Position numbers and translations under genes: made by a program. A DNA stretch of 39,674 bases from [Collinsella] massiliensis. Lineage in GTDB: Bacteria; Actinomycetota; Coriobacteriia; Coriobacteriales; Coriobacteriaceae. Below, piece by piece: positions 31,630 through 39,674 of this stretch. The stretch is from NCBI GenBank assembly GCA_000333815.1, contig CAPI01000014.1:1-39674 (forward strand), given 5' to 3'. A model generated the notes under the pieces. It did not search any database and was not told the DNA's origin. It saw nothing but the letters and a program-made list of their open reading frames with translations. The stretch's first letter is position 1; every line of letters starts with the position of its first letter.

Positions 31630-32199
31630 ATGAAGATCATCATCGCATCCGATATCCACGGCTCCGCGTATTGGGCGGAGCTCCTCGTCCGCGCGATCGA
31701 CGCCGAGCAGCCCGACCGCATCGTGCTCCTCGGCGACCTGCTGTACCACGGCCCGCGCAACGACCTGCCCCGTGACTACGATCCCAAGCGCGTCATCCCG
31801 CTGCTGAACGGCCTTGCCCAGGAGGGTGCGCTCATCGCCGTGCGCGGCAACTGCGAGGCCGAGGTGGACCAGATGGTACTCGACTTCCCCTGCATGGGCG
31901 ATTACGCGCAGCTCGTGGACGATGCGGGGCGCACGCTCTTCTTCACGCACGGGCACATCTTCGGCGCGGGCTTCCAGAACAGCGTCGACAACCTGCCCGC
32001 CCTGCCCGCGGATTCCGCTCTCGTGTACGGCCACACGCATGTGAAGGTGAACGAGCCCGTGCCCGCGCGTCCCGACATCTGGGCGTTCAACCCCGGCAGC
32101 GTGGGCATCCCCAAGGACGGCTCCCACAGCTTCGGCATCTACGAGAGCGGCAAGCCCCTTGCCGAGGCGTTCCGCCACGTCGTGCTCGAGGAGGCGTAA
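31630..32199 (+). CDS. YfcE-type metallophosphoesterase
   Basis: A 189-residue calcineurin-like phosphoesterase of the YfcE/MJ0936 group: IIIASDIHGSAYW, VLLGDLLYHGPRNDL, AVRGNCEAEVD, FFTHGHIFG and VYGHTHVKVNE, ending with FNPGSVGIPKDG. All five metal-binding blocks are present. Relatives are phosphodiesterases active on model substrates and possibly cyclic nucleotides; the natural substrate is unclear. ATG 31630 follows AGAAAGGG. mazG starts three bases after its stop, so the two are co-transcribed. Confidence 0.9.
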   Translation: MKIIIASDIHGSAYWAELLVRAIDAEQPDRIVLLGDLLYHGPRNDLPRDYDPKRVIPLLNGLAQEGALIAVRGNCEAEVDQMVLDFPCMGDYAQLVDDAGRTLFFTHGHIFGAGFQNSVDNLPALPADSALVYGHTHVKVNEPVPARPDIWAFNPGSVGIPKDGSHSFGIYESGKPLAEAFRHVVLEEA

Positions 32200-32202
32200 G
32201 CC

Positions 32203-33057
32203 ATGTCGGAAACCGAAGCGCCCCAGCGCCGCGACCGCTCGACGCGCGCCGATGCCCGCGACGCCTTCGACGCGCTTACCGAGACCATCTGGCGGCTGCG
32301 CCAGCCGGACGGCTGCCCGTGGGACCGCGAGCAGACGCATGCCTCCATCGCGAAGAACATGGTCGAGGAGGCCTACGAAGCGGTCGATTGCATCGAGGAG
32401 GAAGACGACGTGCACCTGTGCGAGGAGCTGGGGGACGTGCTCATGCAGGTCATGCTCCACGCGCAGATCGCGGCGGACGAGGGCGCCTTCACCATCGATG
32501 ACGTGGTGCGCGGCCTCGATGAGAAGCTCGTGCGCCGGCATCCGCACGTGTTCGGCGAGCATGCCGGTGCCCAGGACGCCGATGAGGTGCTCGGCATCTG
32601 GGACGAGATGAAGCTTGCCGAGAAGGCGCAGGGGGATGCCGAGGCGGCTGCAGCGGGCGCGGCGCGTCCGAAGGGGCTCCTCGACGGCGTGCCCCGCGCG
32701 TTGCCCGCGCTCATGCAGGCGCAGAAGGTCTCGCGCAAGGCCGCTGCCGTGGGCTTCGAGTGGGAGACGGTCGAGGATGTGTGGGCGCAGGTGGCGTCCG
32801 AGCGCGCCGAGTTCGAGCGCGAGGAGCCGGGCAGCGCGGAGCGCGAGATGGAGTTCGGTGACATGCTGTTCGCGCTCGTGAACGTCGCGCGGCGCGAGGG
32901 CATCGACGCCGAGAGCGCCCTGCGCGCGAGCACCATGAAGTTCCGCGCGCGGTGGGAGGCGGTCGAGGAGCTCGCCTACGAGCGCGGCACCACGGTCGAG
33001 GCGCTTTCCACCGAGGAACTCAACCGCCTCTGGGACGAGGTCAAAGCCGCCGAGTGA
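32203..33057 (+). CDS. mazG: Nucleoside triphosphate pyrophosphohydrolase MazG
   Basis: A 284-residue tandem-domain MazG. Domain 1 has LRQPDGCPWDREQTH, VEEAYEAVDCIEEED and EELGDVLMQVMLHAQIA. Domain 2 has LMQAQKVSRKAAAVGFEWE and the EMEFGDMLFALVNVAR acidic helix, with an Ala-rich linker near 145-160. It hydrolyses NTPs and dNTPs to monophosphates and pyrophosphate, cleaning the pool and influencing (p)ppGpp. It overlaps nothing but starts three bases after the phosphodiesterase gene, with eno downstream, an order common in actinobacteria. Its stop codon TGA is the first TGA of a 33-nt palindromic repeat. Confidence 0.94.
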   Translation: MSETEAPQRRDRSTRADARDAFDALTETIWRLRQPDGCPWDREQTHASIAKNMVEEAYEAVDCIEEEDDVHLCEELGDVLMQVMLHAQIAADEGAFTIDDVVRGLDEKLVRRHPHVFGEHAGAQDADEVLGIWDEMKLAEKAQGDAEAAAAGAARPKGLLDGVPRALPALMQAQKVSRKAAAVGFEWETVEDVWAQVASERAEFEREEPGSAEREMEFGDMLFALVNVARREGIDAESALRASTMKFRARWEAVEELAYERGTTVEALSTEELNRLWDEVKAAE

Positions 33058-33086
33058 TAATCTGGTGTCAGACACCTTTTTATCAC
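33054..33086. repeat. 33-nt palindromic repeat, type E (copy 2), providing the mazG stop
   Basis: GTGATAA...TTATCAC ends enclose GGTGTC-A-GACACC followed by T5. The TGA at 33055-33057 is the mazG stop codon. The GGTGTC stem plus T-run also looks like a short intrinsic terminator. Confidence 0.88.
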
Positions 33087-33202
33087 CGGTGCCTGGGTGG
33101 GGCGTGTGGCGCGTTTGGCAAGCCGCCACCTCCGATTCTCCATCTTCCCCGTGTTACGGCCGGGGCGAAATGGGCATACTCCTTTGAGTTAGCAACGGCT
33201 AA

Positions 33203-34570
<1,368 letters not shown>

Positions 34571-34579
34571 CGTGAGGTA

Positions 34580-34618
34580 CCGGGCACGCGCGGGCGTACG
34601 ATGTTCGCGTGTGCCCGG
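34580..34618 (+). other. Hairpin after eno without T-tract
   Basis: CCGGGCACGCG (34580-34590) pairs with CGCGTGTGCCCGG (34606-34618) with a two-base bulge, ten bases after the eno stop. No T-run follows, so it may be an mRNA-stabilising 3' hairpin rather than a terminator. Confidence 0.4.
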
Positions 34619-34698
34619 AAATTCTGCGAAGGCAGCTCGCGGCCGTGGTGTACCCTTATGGTATCGCGCAAACACACCTCAACCGTACAAGGCGCATC

Positions 34699-35352
34699 AT
34701 GGCAAGCGAACGCAACAACCGACCCTCCGCCTCCCGCCCGCGGGAGGGTGGCGACCGCTCCTCGCGGCGGGCCTCCGAGCGTGCCGCGGCGACGGGTACC
34801 CGGGGCGCTGCCCGCGGCAGCGAGCGCGCGGGCAGCGGGGCGACCCGCCGGGGAAGCCACCGAACCTCGGGCTTCATGCGTTATGCGGCGGATAACCGCG
34901 CCGTGCAGGCGGTCTACCAGTTCACGACCGGACCTGCGCGCTACGCGTTCTACGGGCTCATCGCCCTCGCGGTCGCGATCAGCGTCTACTTCCCGGTGCG
35001 CGACCTCTACGCGGCGTACCGAACGGGCGACATCCTCGAGCGCCAGCTCGAGGTGAGAAACGACTACAACAAGGGGCTCGAGGACGATGTCGACCACCTG
35101 CTCTCCACCGAGGGCATCGAGGACATCGCCCGCGAGGACCTGGGGCTCGTCTTGCCCGGGGAGCACGCGGTCACCGTGACGGGCATCGACCCCGAGGACA
35201 CCGACGAAGAGGATGCGACGGGCACGTCGTCCGAGGTCGAGCAGGCCGAGCAAGCGGCGGCGGAAGACGCGCCCTGGTACATCAAGCTGCTCGACGCCGT
35301 GTTCTTCTACCAGGGCGTCGAGGGGCAGACGGTCGCGTCCACGGGCGAGTGA
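34699..35352 (+). CDS. FtsB/DivIC-type cell division protein
   Basis: A 217-residue bitopic membrane protein. It has a long Arg/Ser-rich cytoplasmic N terminus (1-78), one membrane segment (about 82-99, YAFYGLIALAVAISVYF), a short coiled-coil-prone region (ILERQLEVRNDYNKGLEDDVDHL) and the DivIC motif IEDIAREDLGLVLPGE (140-155). A Glu-rich tail follows. FtsB/DivIC forms the FtsQBL complex that activates septal peptidoglycan synthesis. The position between eno and ppx is the usual actinobacterial one. ATG 34699 gives MASERNN; upstream TACAAGG is a weak Shine-Dalgarno, so the exact start is less certain. Confidence 0.85.
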   Translation: MASERNNRPSASRPREGGDRSSRRASERAAATGTRGAARGSERAGSGATRRGSHRTSGFMRYAADNRAVQAVYQFTTGPARYAFYGLIALAVAISVYFPVRDLYAAYRTGDILERQLEVRNDYNKGLEDDVDHLLSTEGIEDIAREDLGLVLPGEHAVTVTGIDPEDTDEEDATGTSSEVEQAEQAAAEDAPWYIKLLDAVFFYQGVEGQTVASTGE

Positions 35353-35372
35353 CGACGGATACGGAGGGATCC

Positions 35373-36371
35373 ATGGCTGACCAGCAGGGGATGGACGATT
35401 GCGTGCGCATCGCCGCCGTCGATCTGGGGACGGTCTCGTCGCGGCTGGCGCTCGCGCGCGTGCGCGACGGCCGCATCGTCGAGCTGACCAAGCATTCGAT
35501 CATCACCGACATGGGCAGGGGCGTGGATGCGTCCGGCGCGTTCGACGCGGCGGCCATCGAGCGCGTCGAGGCGGCGTGCGCGCAGTTCGCCGAGGAGGCG
35601 CGGGCGTTCGGCGCCGCGGCGACGTGCGTCACCCTCACGAGCGCGGCGCGCGACGCGTCGAACGCGGACGAGCTCCTGGACAGGCTCGCAGCCCTCGGTT
35701 TCATCCCGCAGGTCATCCCCGGCGAGGTCGAGGCGCGCCTCACGTTCTACGGCGTCGCGCACGACTTCCCCGGTGAGCGCATCGCGGTCGCCGACCCCGG
35801 CGGCGGCTCGACCGAGATCGTCGTGGGCTCCTATCTTCCGGATGCCGCGGCGCTCGAGCTCGAGCGCGTGCACTCCTTCAACATCGGCTGCCGGCGCCTC
35901 ACCGACCGCTTCTTCACCGCCGATCCCCCGGAAGCGTCCGAGCTCGACGCCGCTGCGCGCTGGGCATACGACCAGTTCGCGACCTATTGGTCGGGGCTGG
36001 GCGAGCTTCCCGCGCGCCTCATCTCGGTGGGCGGCACGGTGACCACGCTCGTCGCGCTGGAGCACGAGCTCGTGCCATATGATTCGGATTTCGTGCATCT
36101 GCGCGAGCTCACGCTCGATGCGGTCGAGCGCCAGCTCGGGCGCATGCAGGGGCTCACCGTCGCGCAGATCATGCAGCTCAAGGGCATGCAGGCGAAGCGC
36201 GCGCCCATGATGCTCGCGGGGAGCGTCATCATTCGCGAGCTCATGCGCTCCGGCGGCTACCGCGCGCTCACGGTGAGCGAGAGCAGCCTACTCGCGGGCG
36301 TTGTGGCGACGGTGGATGAGACGCTGCGTGGCACGACCCCCGTGGTGGGCTGGACGCCCGCGCTTGCATGA
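35373..36371 (+). CDS. Ppx/GppA exopolyphosphatase family protein
   Basis: A 332-residue ASKHA-fold phosphatase: AAVDLGTVSSRLALARV (phosphate-1), VTLTSAARDASNADELL, VIPGEVEARLTFYG, VADPGGGSTEIVVG (phosphate-2), HSFNIGCRRLTDRF and LISVGGTVTTLVALE (adenosine-type motif). It hydrolyses polyphosphate and/or pppGpp; Ppx and GppA cannot be separated by motif alone. The eno-ftsB-ppx order is typical of actinobacteria. ATG 35373 follows ACGGAGGG; GTG 35349 overlaps the ftsB stop and is less likely. Its TGA stop is supplied by the palindromic repeat at 36368-36400. Confidence 0.92.
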   Translation: MADQQGMDDCVRIAAVDLGTVSSRLALARVRDGRIVELTKHSIITDMGRGVDASGAFDAAAIERVEAACAQFAEEARAFGAAATCVTLTSAARDASNADELLDRLAALGFIPQVIPGEVEARLTFYGVAHDFPGERIAVADPGGGSTEIVVGSYLPDAAALELERVHSFNIGCRRLTDRFFTADPPEASELDAAARWAYDQFATYWSGLGELPARLISVGGTVTTLVALEHELVPYDSDFVHLRELTLDAVERQLGRMQGLTVAQIMQLKGMQAKRAPMMLAGSVIIRELMRSGGYRALTVSESSLLAGVVATVDETLRGTTPVVGWTPALA

Positions 36372-36400
36372 TAAAATCCAGACAGGCTGGTTTTTATCAT
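36368..36400. repeat. 33-nt palindromic repeat, type D (copy 3), providing the ppx stop
   Basis: It is the reverse complement of the copy at 28541-28573 with one base change. CCAGACAGGCTGG followed by TTTTT can work as a terminator for ppx. The TGA at 36369-36371 is the ppx stop codon. Confidence 0.88.
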
Positions 36401-36410
36401 TTCTAAGGTG

Positions 36411-36495
36411 TGGTAGGGGCGGTGGGACTCGAACCCACAATCCCGAAGGCGAGAGATTTTAAGTCTCCTGCGTATGCCAATTCCGCCACGCCCCC
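36411..36495 (-). tRNA. tRNA-Leu (anticodon UAA)
   Basis: Read on the minus strand, acceptor GGGGGCG pairs with CGCCCCT (one G-U) followed by ACCA, so CCA is encoded. The anticodon loop CTTAAAA gives UAA. The long variable arm TCGCCTTCGGGA and TTCGAGTCC T-loop are typical of a class II leucine tRNA. Confidence 0.95.
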
Positions 36496-36673
36496 ATGGC
36501 TGCATAGTCTAGCAGAAGATGCCCGCGCTCCATTGCACGGCGCCGTGCAGACGGCGGAATCGCCGCACCCCGCGTCGCGCCACCGCCGCGCGCCCGCATG
36601 GTATGCTTGCCGTGCGCTGCGGGACTACGTACCCGCGCGGACATCCCATTGCACGGGGGAGAGGAGCAGCTCC

Positions 36674-36958
36674 ATGAAGAAGATCGTGTTGGCCTGCGGC
36701 TCGGGCATCGCCACCTCGACGGCGGTCGCGCGCAAGGTCACGGCCCTGCTCGACGAGCGTGGTTTTGCGGGCGACTATGAGATCGTGCAGTGCGCCATCT
36801 CGGAGGCGGCCGATGCGTGCGCGGACGCCGATGTGCTCGTGGCGACGACGGTCGCGCCGAGCGGTCTTGTCTGCCCGTACGTGAGCGGCGTCCCGTTCCT
36901 CACCGGGGTGGGCCGCGATGCGGCGGAGCGATCCCTGCTCGAGGCACTCGCGGACTAG
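36674..36958 (+). CDS. Orphan PTS IIB, galactitol (GatB)-type
   Basis: A 94-residue protein beginning MKKIVLACGSGIATSTAVARKV. C8 in the CGSGxATS loop is the phosphocysteine of GatB/lactose-type IIB domains. The C-terminal half (ADVLVATT, VSGVPFLTGVGRDAAE) completes the small alpha/beta fold. No IIA or IIC component of this family is adjacent; the flanking genes are leucine tRNAs. It may serve a permease encoded elsewhere or act as a regulatory phospho-acceptor. ATG 36674 follows GAGGAGC, and a TATGCT -10 candidate is at 36602-36607. Confidence 0.88.
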   Translation: MKKIVLACGSGIATSTAVARKVTALLDERGFAGDYEIVQCAISEAADACADADVLVATTVAPSGLVCPYVSGVPFLTGVGRDAAERSLLEALAD

Positions 36959-37112
36959 GCGCGCCGAGTGCGTGCCAGCTCCGCACCCCGGCCGTCATGG
37001 CCTCATACGCAGCCCCGGCTACTTGCGCCGGCAGCTTTTTTCCCGAGGGGGCTTGCGCGGGCGTGCCCGCTAGGGTAAGATGAACCGCGCTTCGGCAAGT
37101 GCCGAACTCCAT

Positions 37113-37199
37113 GCGGGCGTGGCGGAATTGGCAGACGCGTATGGTTCAGGTCCATATGGGGGCAACCCCGTGAAGGTTCAAGTCCTTTCGCCCGCACCA
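37113..37199 (+). tRNA. tRNA-Leu (anticodon CAG)
   Basis: Acceptor GCGGGCG pairs with CGCCCGC, followed by A and encoded CCA. The anticodon stem TATGG/CCATA has loop TTCAGGT, anticodon CAG. The long variable arm GGGGGCAACCCC marks a class II tRNA. Confidence 0.95.
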
Positions 37200-37210
37200 T
37201 AGAATCGTGA

Positions 37211-37235
37211 AGGCTCCGGTCTCGGAGCCTTTTTC
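37211..37235 (+). terminator. Intrinsic terminator after tRNA-Leu(CAG)
   Basis: AGGCTCCG, loop GTCT, CGGAGCCT, followed by a run of T. It starts 11 bases after the tRNA. Confidence 0.9.
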
Positions 37236-37240
37236 ATATC

Positions 37241-37275
37241 GATGCCCCTAAGCGAAAGCGCACCGAAGGGGCATC
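37241..37275. other. Inverted repeat in the leader of the small membrane protein gene
   Basis: GATGCCCCT (37241-37249) and AGGGGCATC (37267-37275) are perfect 9-bp arms with a 17-nt loop, 29 bases before ATG 37305. Possible 5'-UTR hairpin. Confidence 0.5.
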
Positions 37276-37304
37276 CTGTTCACGAGCGAGCGAAAGGTGC
37301 CCGA

Positions 37305-37511
37305 ATGTCCTGTCTCTACCTGTTCATCATCCTGCTCATCGCGTCGGCGATCATCTCGGTCATCCTGTCCTTCCTGGGCGTGCTCTTCGTCGGCGCGCTC
37401 AAGCTCATCCCCATCGTGCTCGTCATCCTCGTGGTGCTCGTGCTCTTGGGGAAGGTGAAGATCTCGATCGTACGCAACGATGACGACCAGGATCACCGCT
37501 GGCTCAGCTAG
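37305..37511 (+). CDS. Small two-helix membrane protein, unknown function
   Basis: A 68-residue, very hydrophobic protein: two membrane segments (about 3-25, LYLFIILLIASAIISVILSF, and 27-50) and a charged tail (KISIVRNDDDQDHRWLS). ATG 37305 follows GAAAGGTG by five bases; an in-frame ATG at 37242 would lie in the leader hairpin. It lies alone between two leucine tRNA genes. No family is recognised. Confidence 0.65.
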   Translation: MSCLYLFIILLIASAIISVILSFLGVLFVGALKLIPIVLVILVVLVLLGKVKISIVRNDDDQDHRWLS

Positions 37512-37665
37512 GGCCCGGCGGCGTCTCGCCCACCGAGGGAGCCCCGGCGCTCCGCGTGCCCTGCGCCCCGCACCCCGCGCCGGTTCGATAAAACGCCCCC
37601 GACCCCGTGCGATTTTGTGGTACGATAGCACGGCTTGATAGTCGCATCGCGTCGCGCAGACAGCT

Positions 37666-37752
37666 GCCCGAGTGGCGGAATTGGCAGACGCACCAGACTC
37701 AAAATCTGGCGCTGGCAACAGCGTGCGAGTTCGACCCTCGCCTCGGGCACCA
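37666..37752 (+). tRNA. tRNA-Leu (anticodon CAA)
   Basis: Acceptor GCCCGAG pairs with CTCGGGC, then A and encoded CCA. Stem CCAGA/TCTGG with loop CTCAAAA gives anticodon CAA. The variable arm is GCGCTGGCAACAGCGT. Confidence 0.95.
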
Positions 37753-37787
37753 TCTTTCATGGCGATGTCGTGGAGCGGCCGCGTTCG

Positions 37788-37796
37788 TGCTATCAT
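37788..37796 (+). promoter_or_regulatory. Extended -10 promoter candidate for infC operon
   Basis: TGCTATCAT (extended TGn plus TATCAT) about 176 bases before the infC start. No clear -35 is seen, which extended -10 promoters can lack. Confidence 0.5.
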
Positions 37797-37916
37797 GCAA
37801 CCCGCATTGCGTCGCGATGCCCAAAGCGGGGCACCCGCCCCCACCTTTCGGCGCCTTGAGCAGCTGTCTGGTCACAACAGAAGACGTGTCGGCATATCGC
37901 CGTACCTTCGCTCTGT

Positions 37917-37956
37917 GAGCCCGGTCGCTGTCTTGGCACCGGGCTCTTATCTTTTT
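37917..37956 (+). promoter_or_regulatory. Attenuator hairpin immediately upstream of infC
   Basis: GAGCCCGGT (37917-37925) pairs with ACCGGGCTC (37938-37946), followed by TTATCTTTTT; the infC Shine-Dalgarno starts right after. As an intrinsic terminator in a roughly 170-nt leader it fits feedback attenuation of the IF3-L35-L20 operon, known in other Gram-positives. The anti-terminator partner was not identified. Confidence 0.7.
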
Positions 37957-37971
37957 AAGGAGGAACCGAAA

Positions 37972-38532
37972 ATAGCTAAGCACGATGACACGCGCATCAA
38001 CGACGAGATCACCGCGACTCGGTGCCGCCTGATCGGAGTCGATGGCTCGCAGCTGGGTCTCTTCGGCATCCGTGATGCGCAGCGCGTCGCTGACGAGCAG
38101 GGTCTCGACCTCGTCGAGATCGCCCCGAACGCCGATCCTCCGGTCTGCCGCGTCATGGACTACGGCAAGTTCAAGTACCAGCAGGCCATGAAGGCGAAGC
38201 AGGCGCGCAAGAACCAGTCCCGCGTCGAGGTCAAGGAGATGAAGTTCCGTCCGAAGATCGACGTGGGCGACTACGAGACCAAGAAGGGCCACGTGCTGCG
38301 CTTCCTCAAGAAGGGCGCGCGCGTGAAGGTCACGATCATGTTCCGTGGCCGCGAGATGGCCCACCCCGAGCAGGGTCTCAACGTGCTCGAGCGCCTCGCG
38401 GAGGACCTGAAGCCCTACGCCACGGTCGAGTCGCAGCCCAAGCTCGAGGGTCGCAACATGTTGATGCTCCTCGCTCCCATCAAGGGCGCTTTCGATGAGA
38501 AGCCCGAGAAGAGCGATAGCAAAGAGAACTAG
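37972..38532 (+). CDS. infC: Translation initiation factor IF-3, apparent AUA start
   Basis: A 186-residue IF-3: the N-domain has DDTRINDEITATRCRLIGVDG, SQLGLFGIRDAQRVADEQGLDLVEIAPNADPPVCRVMDYGKFKYQ, then the basic linker and C-domain KEMKFRPKIDVGDYETK, GARVKVTIMFRGREMAHPEQG and a LEGRNMLMLLAP strand. It binds the 30S subunit and proofreads initiation. The perfect AGGAGG (37958-37963) has ATA 37972 eight bases downstream in frame, and no ATG, GTG or TTG lies nearby in frame; earlier in-frame ATGs lie upstream of the attenuator and would insert unrelated sequence. infC uses rare starts in other bacteria as an autoregulatory device, so AUA is likely real. Confidence 0.93.
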   Translation: MAKHDDTRINDEITATRCRLIGVDGSQLGLFGIRDAQRVADEQGLDLVEIAPNADPPVCRVMDYGKFKYQQAMKAKQARKNQSRVEVKEMKFRPKIDVGDYETKKGHVLRFLKKGARVKVTIMFRGREMAHPEQGLNVLERLAEDLKPYATVESQPKLEGRNMLMLLAPIKGAFDEKPEKSDSKEN

Positions 38533-38562
38533 TTTCTATCAGGCACGCGATAAGGAGAGATC

Positions 38563-38754
38563 ATGCCTAAGATGAAGTCGCACAGCGGCACCAAGAAGCG
38601 CTTCCGCACCACCGGTACCGGCAAGCTCATGCGCGCGAAGGCATTCAAGAGCCACATCCTCACCAAGAAGACCACGAAGCGCAAGCGCAACTTCCGCCAG
38701 GAGGGCGAGGTTTCCAGCGCCGACCGCAAGACCGTCATCTCGCGTCTCGCGTAA
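38563..38754 (+). CDS. rpmI: Ribosomal protein bL35
   Basis: A 63-residue, very basic protein: [21 protein letters not shown] at the N terminus and [15 protein letters not shown], the bL35 signature. A component of the 50S subunit. AAGGAGAG lies upstream of ATG 38563. It is in the conserved infC-rpmI-rplT operon, 30 bases after infC. Confidence 0.97.
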   Translation: MPKMKSHSGTKKRFRTTGTGKLMRAKAFKSHILTKKTTKRKRNFRQEGEVSSADRKTVISRLA

Positions 38755-38803
38755 CGTCGAATACCCACCCATCGAGTCACGAATCTCTAGGAGTTGATCT
38801 GAT

Positions 38804-39163
38804 ATGGCACGTGTGAAGCGCGCTCTCAACGCCCGTAAGCACCATCGCACCATCCTGAAGCAGGCCAAGGGCTACTACGGCGCTGCCTCCCGCACCTACA
38901 AGCACGCCAAGGAGCAGGTGCAGCACTCGCTCCAGTACCAGTACCGCGATCGCCGCGTCAAGAAGCGCGAGATCCGCAGCCTCTGGATCCAGCGCATCAA
39001 CGCCGCCGCCCGCATGAACGACATCTCCTACTCGCAGTTCATGCACGGCCTCAAGGTCGCCGGCATCGAGCTCGACCGCAAGGTGCTCGCGCAGATGGCC
39101 TACGAGGACATCGAGAGCTTCAACGAGCTCGCCGCGATCGCCAAGAAGGCGCTCGAGGCCTAA
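38804..39163 (+). CDS. rplT: Ribosomal protein bL20
   Basis: A 119-residue, basic protein: [39 protein letters not shown] and [23 protein letters not shown], the bL20 signature. It is an early 50S assembly protein and, in several bacteria, the repressor of its own operon through leader RNA. ATG 38804 follows TAGGAGTTG. A terminator lies 28 bases past the stop. Confidence 0.98.
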   Translation: MARVKRALNARKHHRTILKQAKGYYGAASRTYKHAKEQVQHSLQYQYRDRRVKKREIRSLWIQRINAAARMNDISYSQFMHGLKVAGIELDRKVLAQMAYEDIESFNELAAIAKKALEA

Positions 39164-39189
39164 GTTCCTCGCGAACAACCTGAATGAAG

Positions 39190-39216
39190 AAGGCGCTGGG
39201 AGACCGGCGCCTTTTT
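39190..39216 (+). terminator. Intrinsic terminator after rplT
   Basis: AGGCGC (39191-39196) pairs with GCGCCT (39207-39212), followed by TTTTTG. It closes the infC-rpmI-rplT operon. Confidence 0.8.
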
Positions 39217-39254
39217 GTATGTCGCGCGCCTGGGATACCGGCGCGCGTTCGTAT

Positions 39255-39674
39255 ATGGGAGTAGGCGTGTTCTATCCCACATATATAGGAGCGTTCACGC
39301 TCGGGAGCGAAGCATCAATAGAGAGAATTGAACCTAGGCGATGGGCAGAAGCGGCTATAAAGGGCCCTGGCGACGATCGCGTATCTATAGATGAGGTACG
39401 TATCTATATAGAAGGCTATATGAAAGATGATTGCCGAAGAGCGTCGCCCGTTCGCGTGGGCGGAGAGAGCCATGAGAAAAAAGATTTGAGCAATTTGGAG
39501 CGTCAAAGCGTGGGGTTTTGCACGGAGTACATGACGGACTGGAAGAAGCGCGTGCAAGCTGATCTTGAACGAACATGGCTTATACGCTGGGAAAACATCG
39601 GTTATACTATGCAGGGGAGCATCTCCGAGCACTCCAGGGATACTGTTGAATTGTGTAGGAGATGTGTAGCCGGG
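39255..39674 (+). CDS. Possible A+T-rich partial gene, open at the right edge
   Basis: From ATG 39255 the frame stays open for 140 codons to the last base of the window, so the C terminus is missing. It begins MGVGVFYPTYIGAF and contains IDEVRIYIEGYMKDDCRR, EYMTDWKKRVQADLERTWL and VELCRRC. The frame is also open upstream, through an ATG at 39219, into the rplT terminator. No good Shine-Dalgarno precedes either start, so the start is uncertain. Codons (ATA, GTA, AGG, TTG) and base composition are unlike the rest of the window, which suggests a transferred gene or a chance frame in non-coding DNA. No family is recognised. Confidence 0.35.
   Translation, partial: MGVGVFYPTYIGAFTLGSEASIERIEPRRWAEAAIKGPGDDRVSIDEVRIYIEGYMKDDCRRASPVRVGGESHEKKDLSNLERQSVGFCTEYMTDWKKRVQADLERTWLIRWENIGYTMQGSISEHSRDTVELCRRCVAG

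Noticed and set aside
39315-39632. A 105-codon minus-strand frame at the right edge
   Set aside because: It lies opposite the longer plus-strand open frame and has no ribosome-binding site. It is less likely than the plus frame, though neither is certain.

Overview
The window is high-GC bacterial chromosome, tightly packed with housekeeping genes. Gene content and order suggest an anaerobic Actinomycetota of the class Coriobacteriia (Collinsella/Enorma/Olsenella type). Supporting points are a free-standing rubredoxin beside a flavin reductase, mannose-family PTS genes, Lar nickel-pincer cofactor genes, the actinobacterial order mazG-eno-ftsB-ppx, strong Shine-Dalgarno sites and short A+T-containing intergenic repeats. 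The genus is inferred from gene content, not demonstrated.

Layout. 1-2.7 kb: end of rnr, a TPR-like protein, smpB, flavin reductase, rubredoxin. 2.8-12.1 kb: GH13 amylase-like enzyme, a RecJ exonuclease fused to a superfamily 2 helicase, bifunctional Rel, a metallo-beta-lactamase-fold hydrolase, class II aldolase. 12.2-16.1 kb: a GntR/UTRA regulator divergent from a BtpA-like gene and mannose-family PTS IIB, IIC and IID genes. 16.4-28.1 kb: a complete histidine pathway. It comprises a hisZ-hisG fusion, then (after ribokinase and nucleoside hydrolase on the other strand) hisD-C-B-H-A-F-I-E, then a divergent PHP-type histidinol-phosphatase candidate. 28.1-31.3 kb: ArsC/Spx-like protein, a small membrane protein, larB, larC. 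31.6-36.4 kb: phosphodiesterase, mazG, eno, ftsB/divIC-like gene, ppx/gppA. 36.4-39.2 kb: three leucine tRNAs (UAA, CAG, CAA), an orphan PTS IIB, a small membrane protein and infC-rpmI-rplT, with infC apparently starting at AUA. The last 450 bp are A+T-richer and carry an open frame that runs off the right edge.

How the genes connect. The his genes supply all ten steps from PRPP and ATP to histidine. The interposed nucleoside hydrolase and ribokinase yield ribose-5-phosphate, the precursor of PRPP. Both his transcription units have the same TGCTAAAGT string at the -10 region, and at hisD it lies in a perfect 16-bp palindrome. GntR plus a palindrome in its divergent intergenic region probably control the PTS locus.

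Most of the unexplained signal is intergenic. (i) One hairpin family has an invariant GGGGACGnGTTC centre and different but self-complementary arms (five copies). (ii) A second, 33-nt, family has fixed TGATAA/TTATCA ends and two alternative centres (five copies); in two copies it provides the stop codon of the upstream gene. (iii) Two 184-194 bp gene-less elements with 28-bp terminal inverted repeats look like MITEs. (iv) There is a 104-bp double-stem repeat. (v) A 79-bp palindrome mirrors the Shine-Dalgarno and start codons of two divergent genes. No CRISPR array, rRNA, intact transposase or replication origin was seen.
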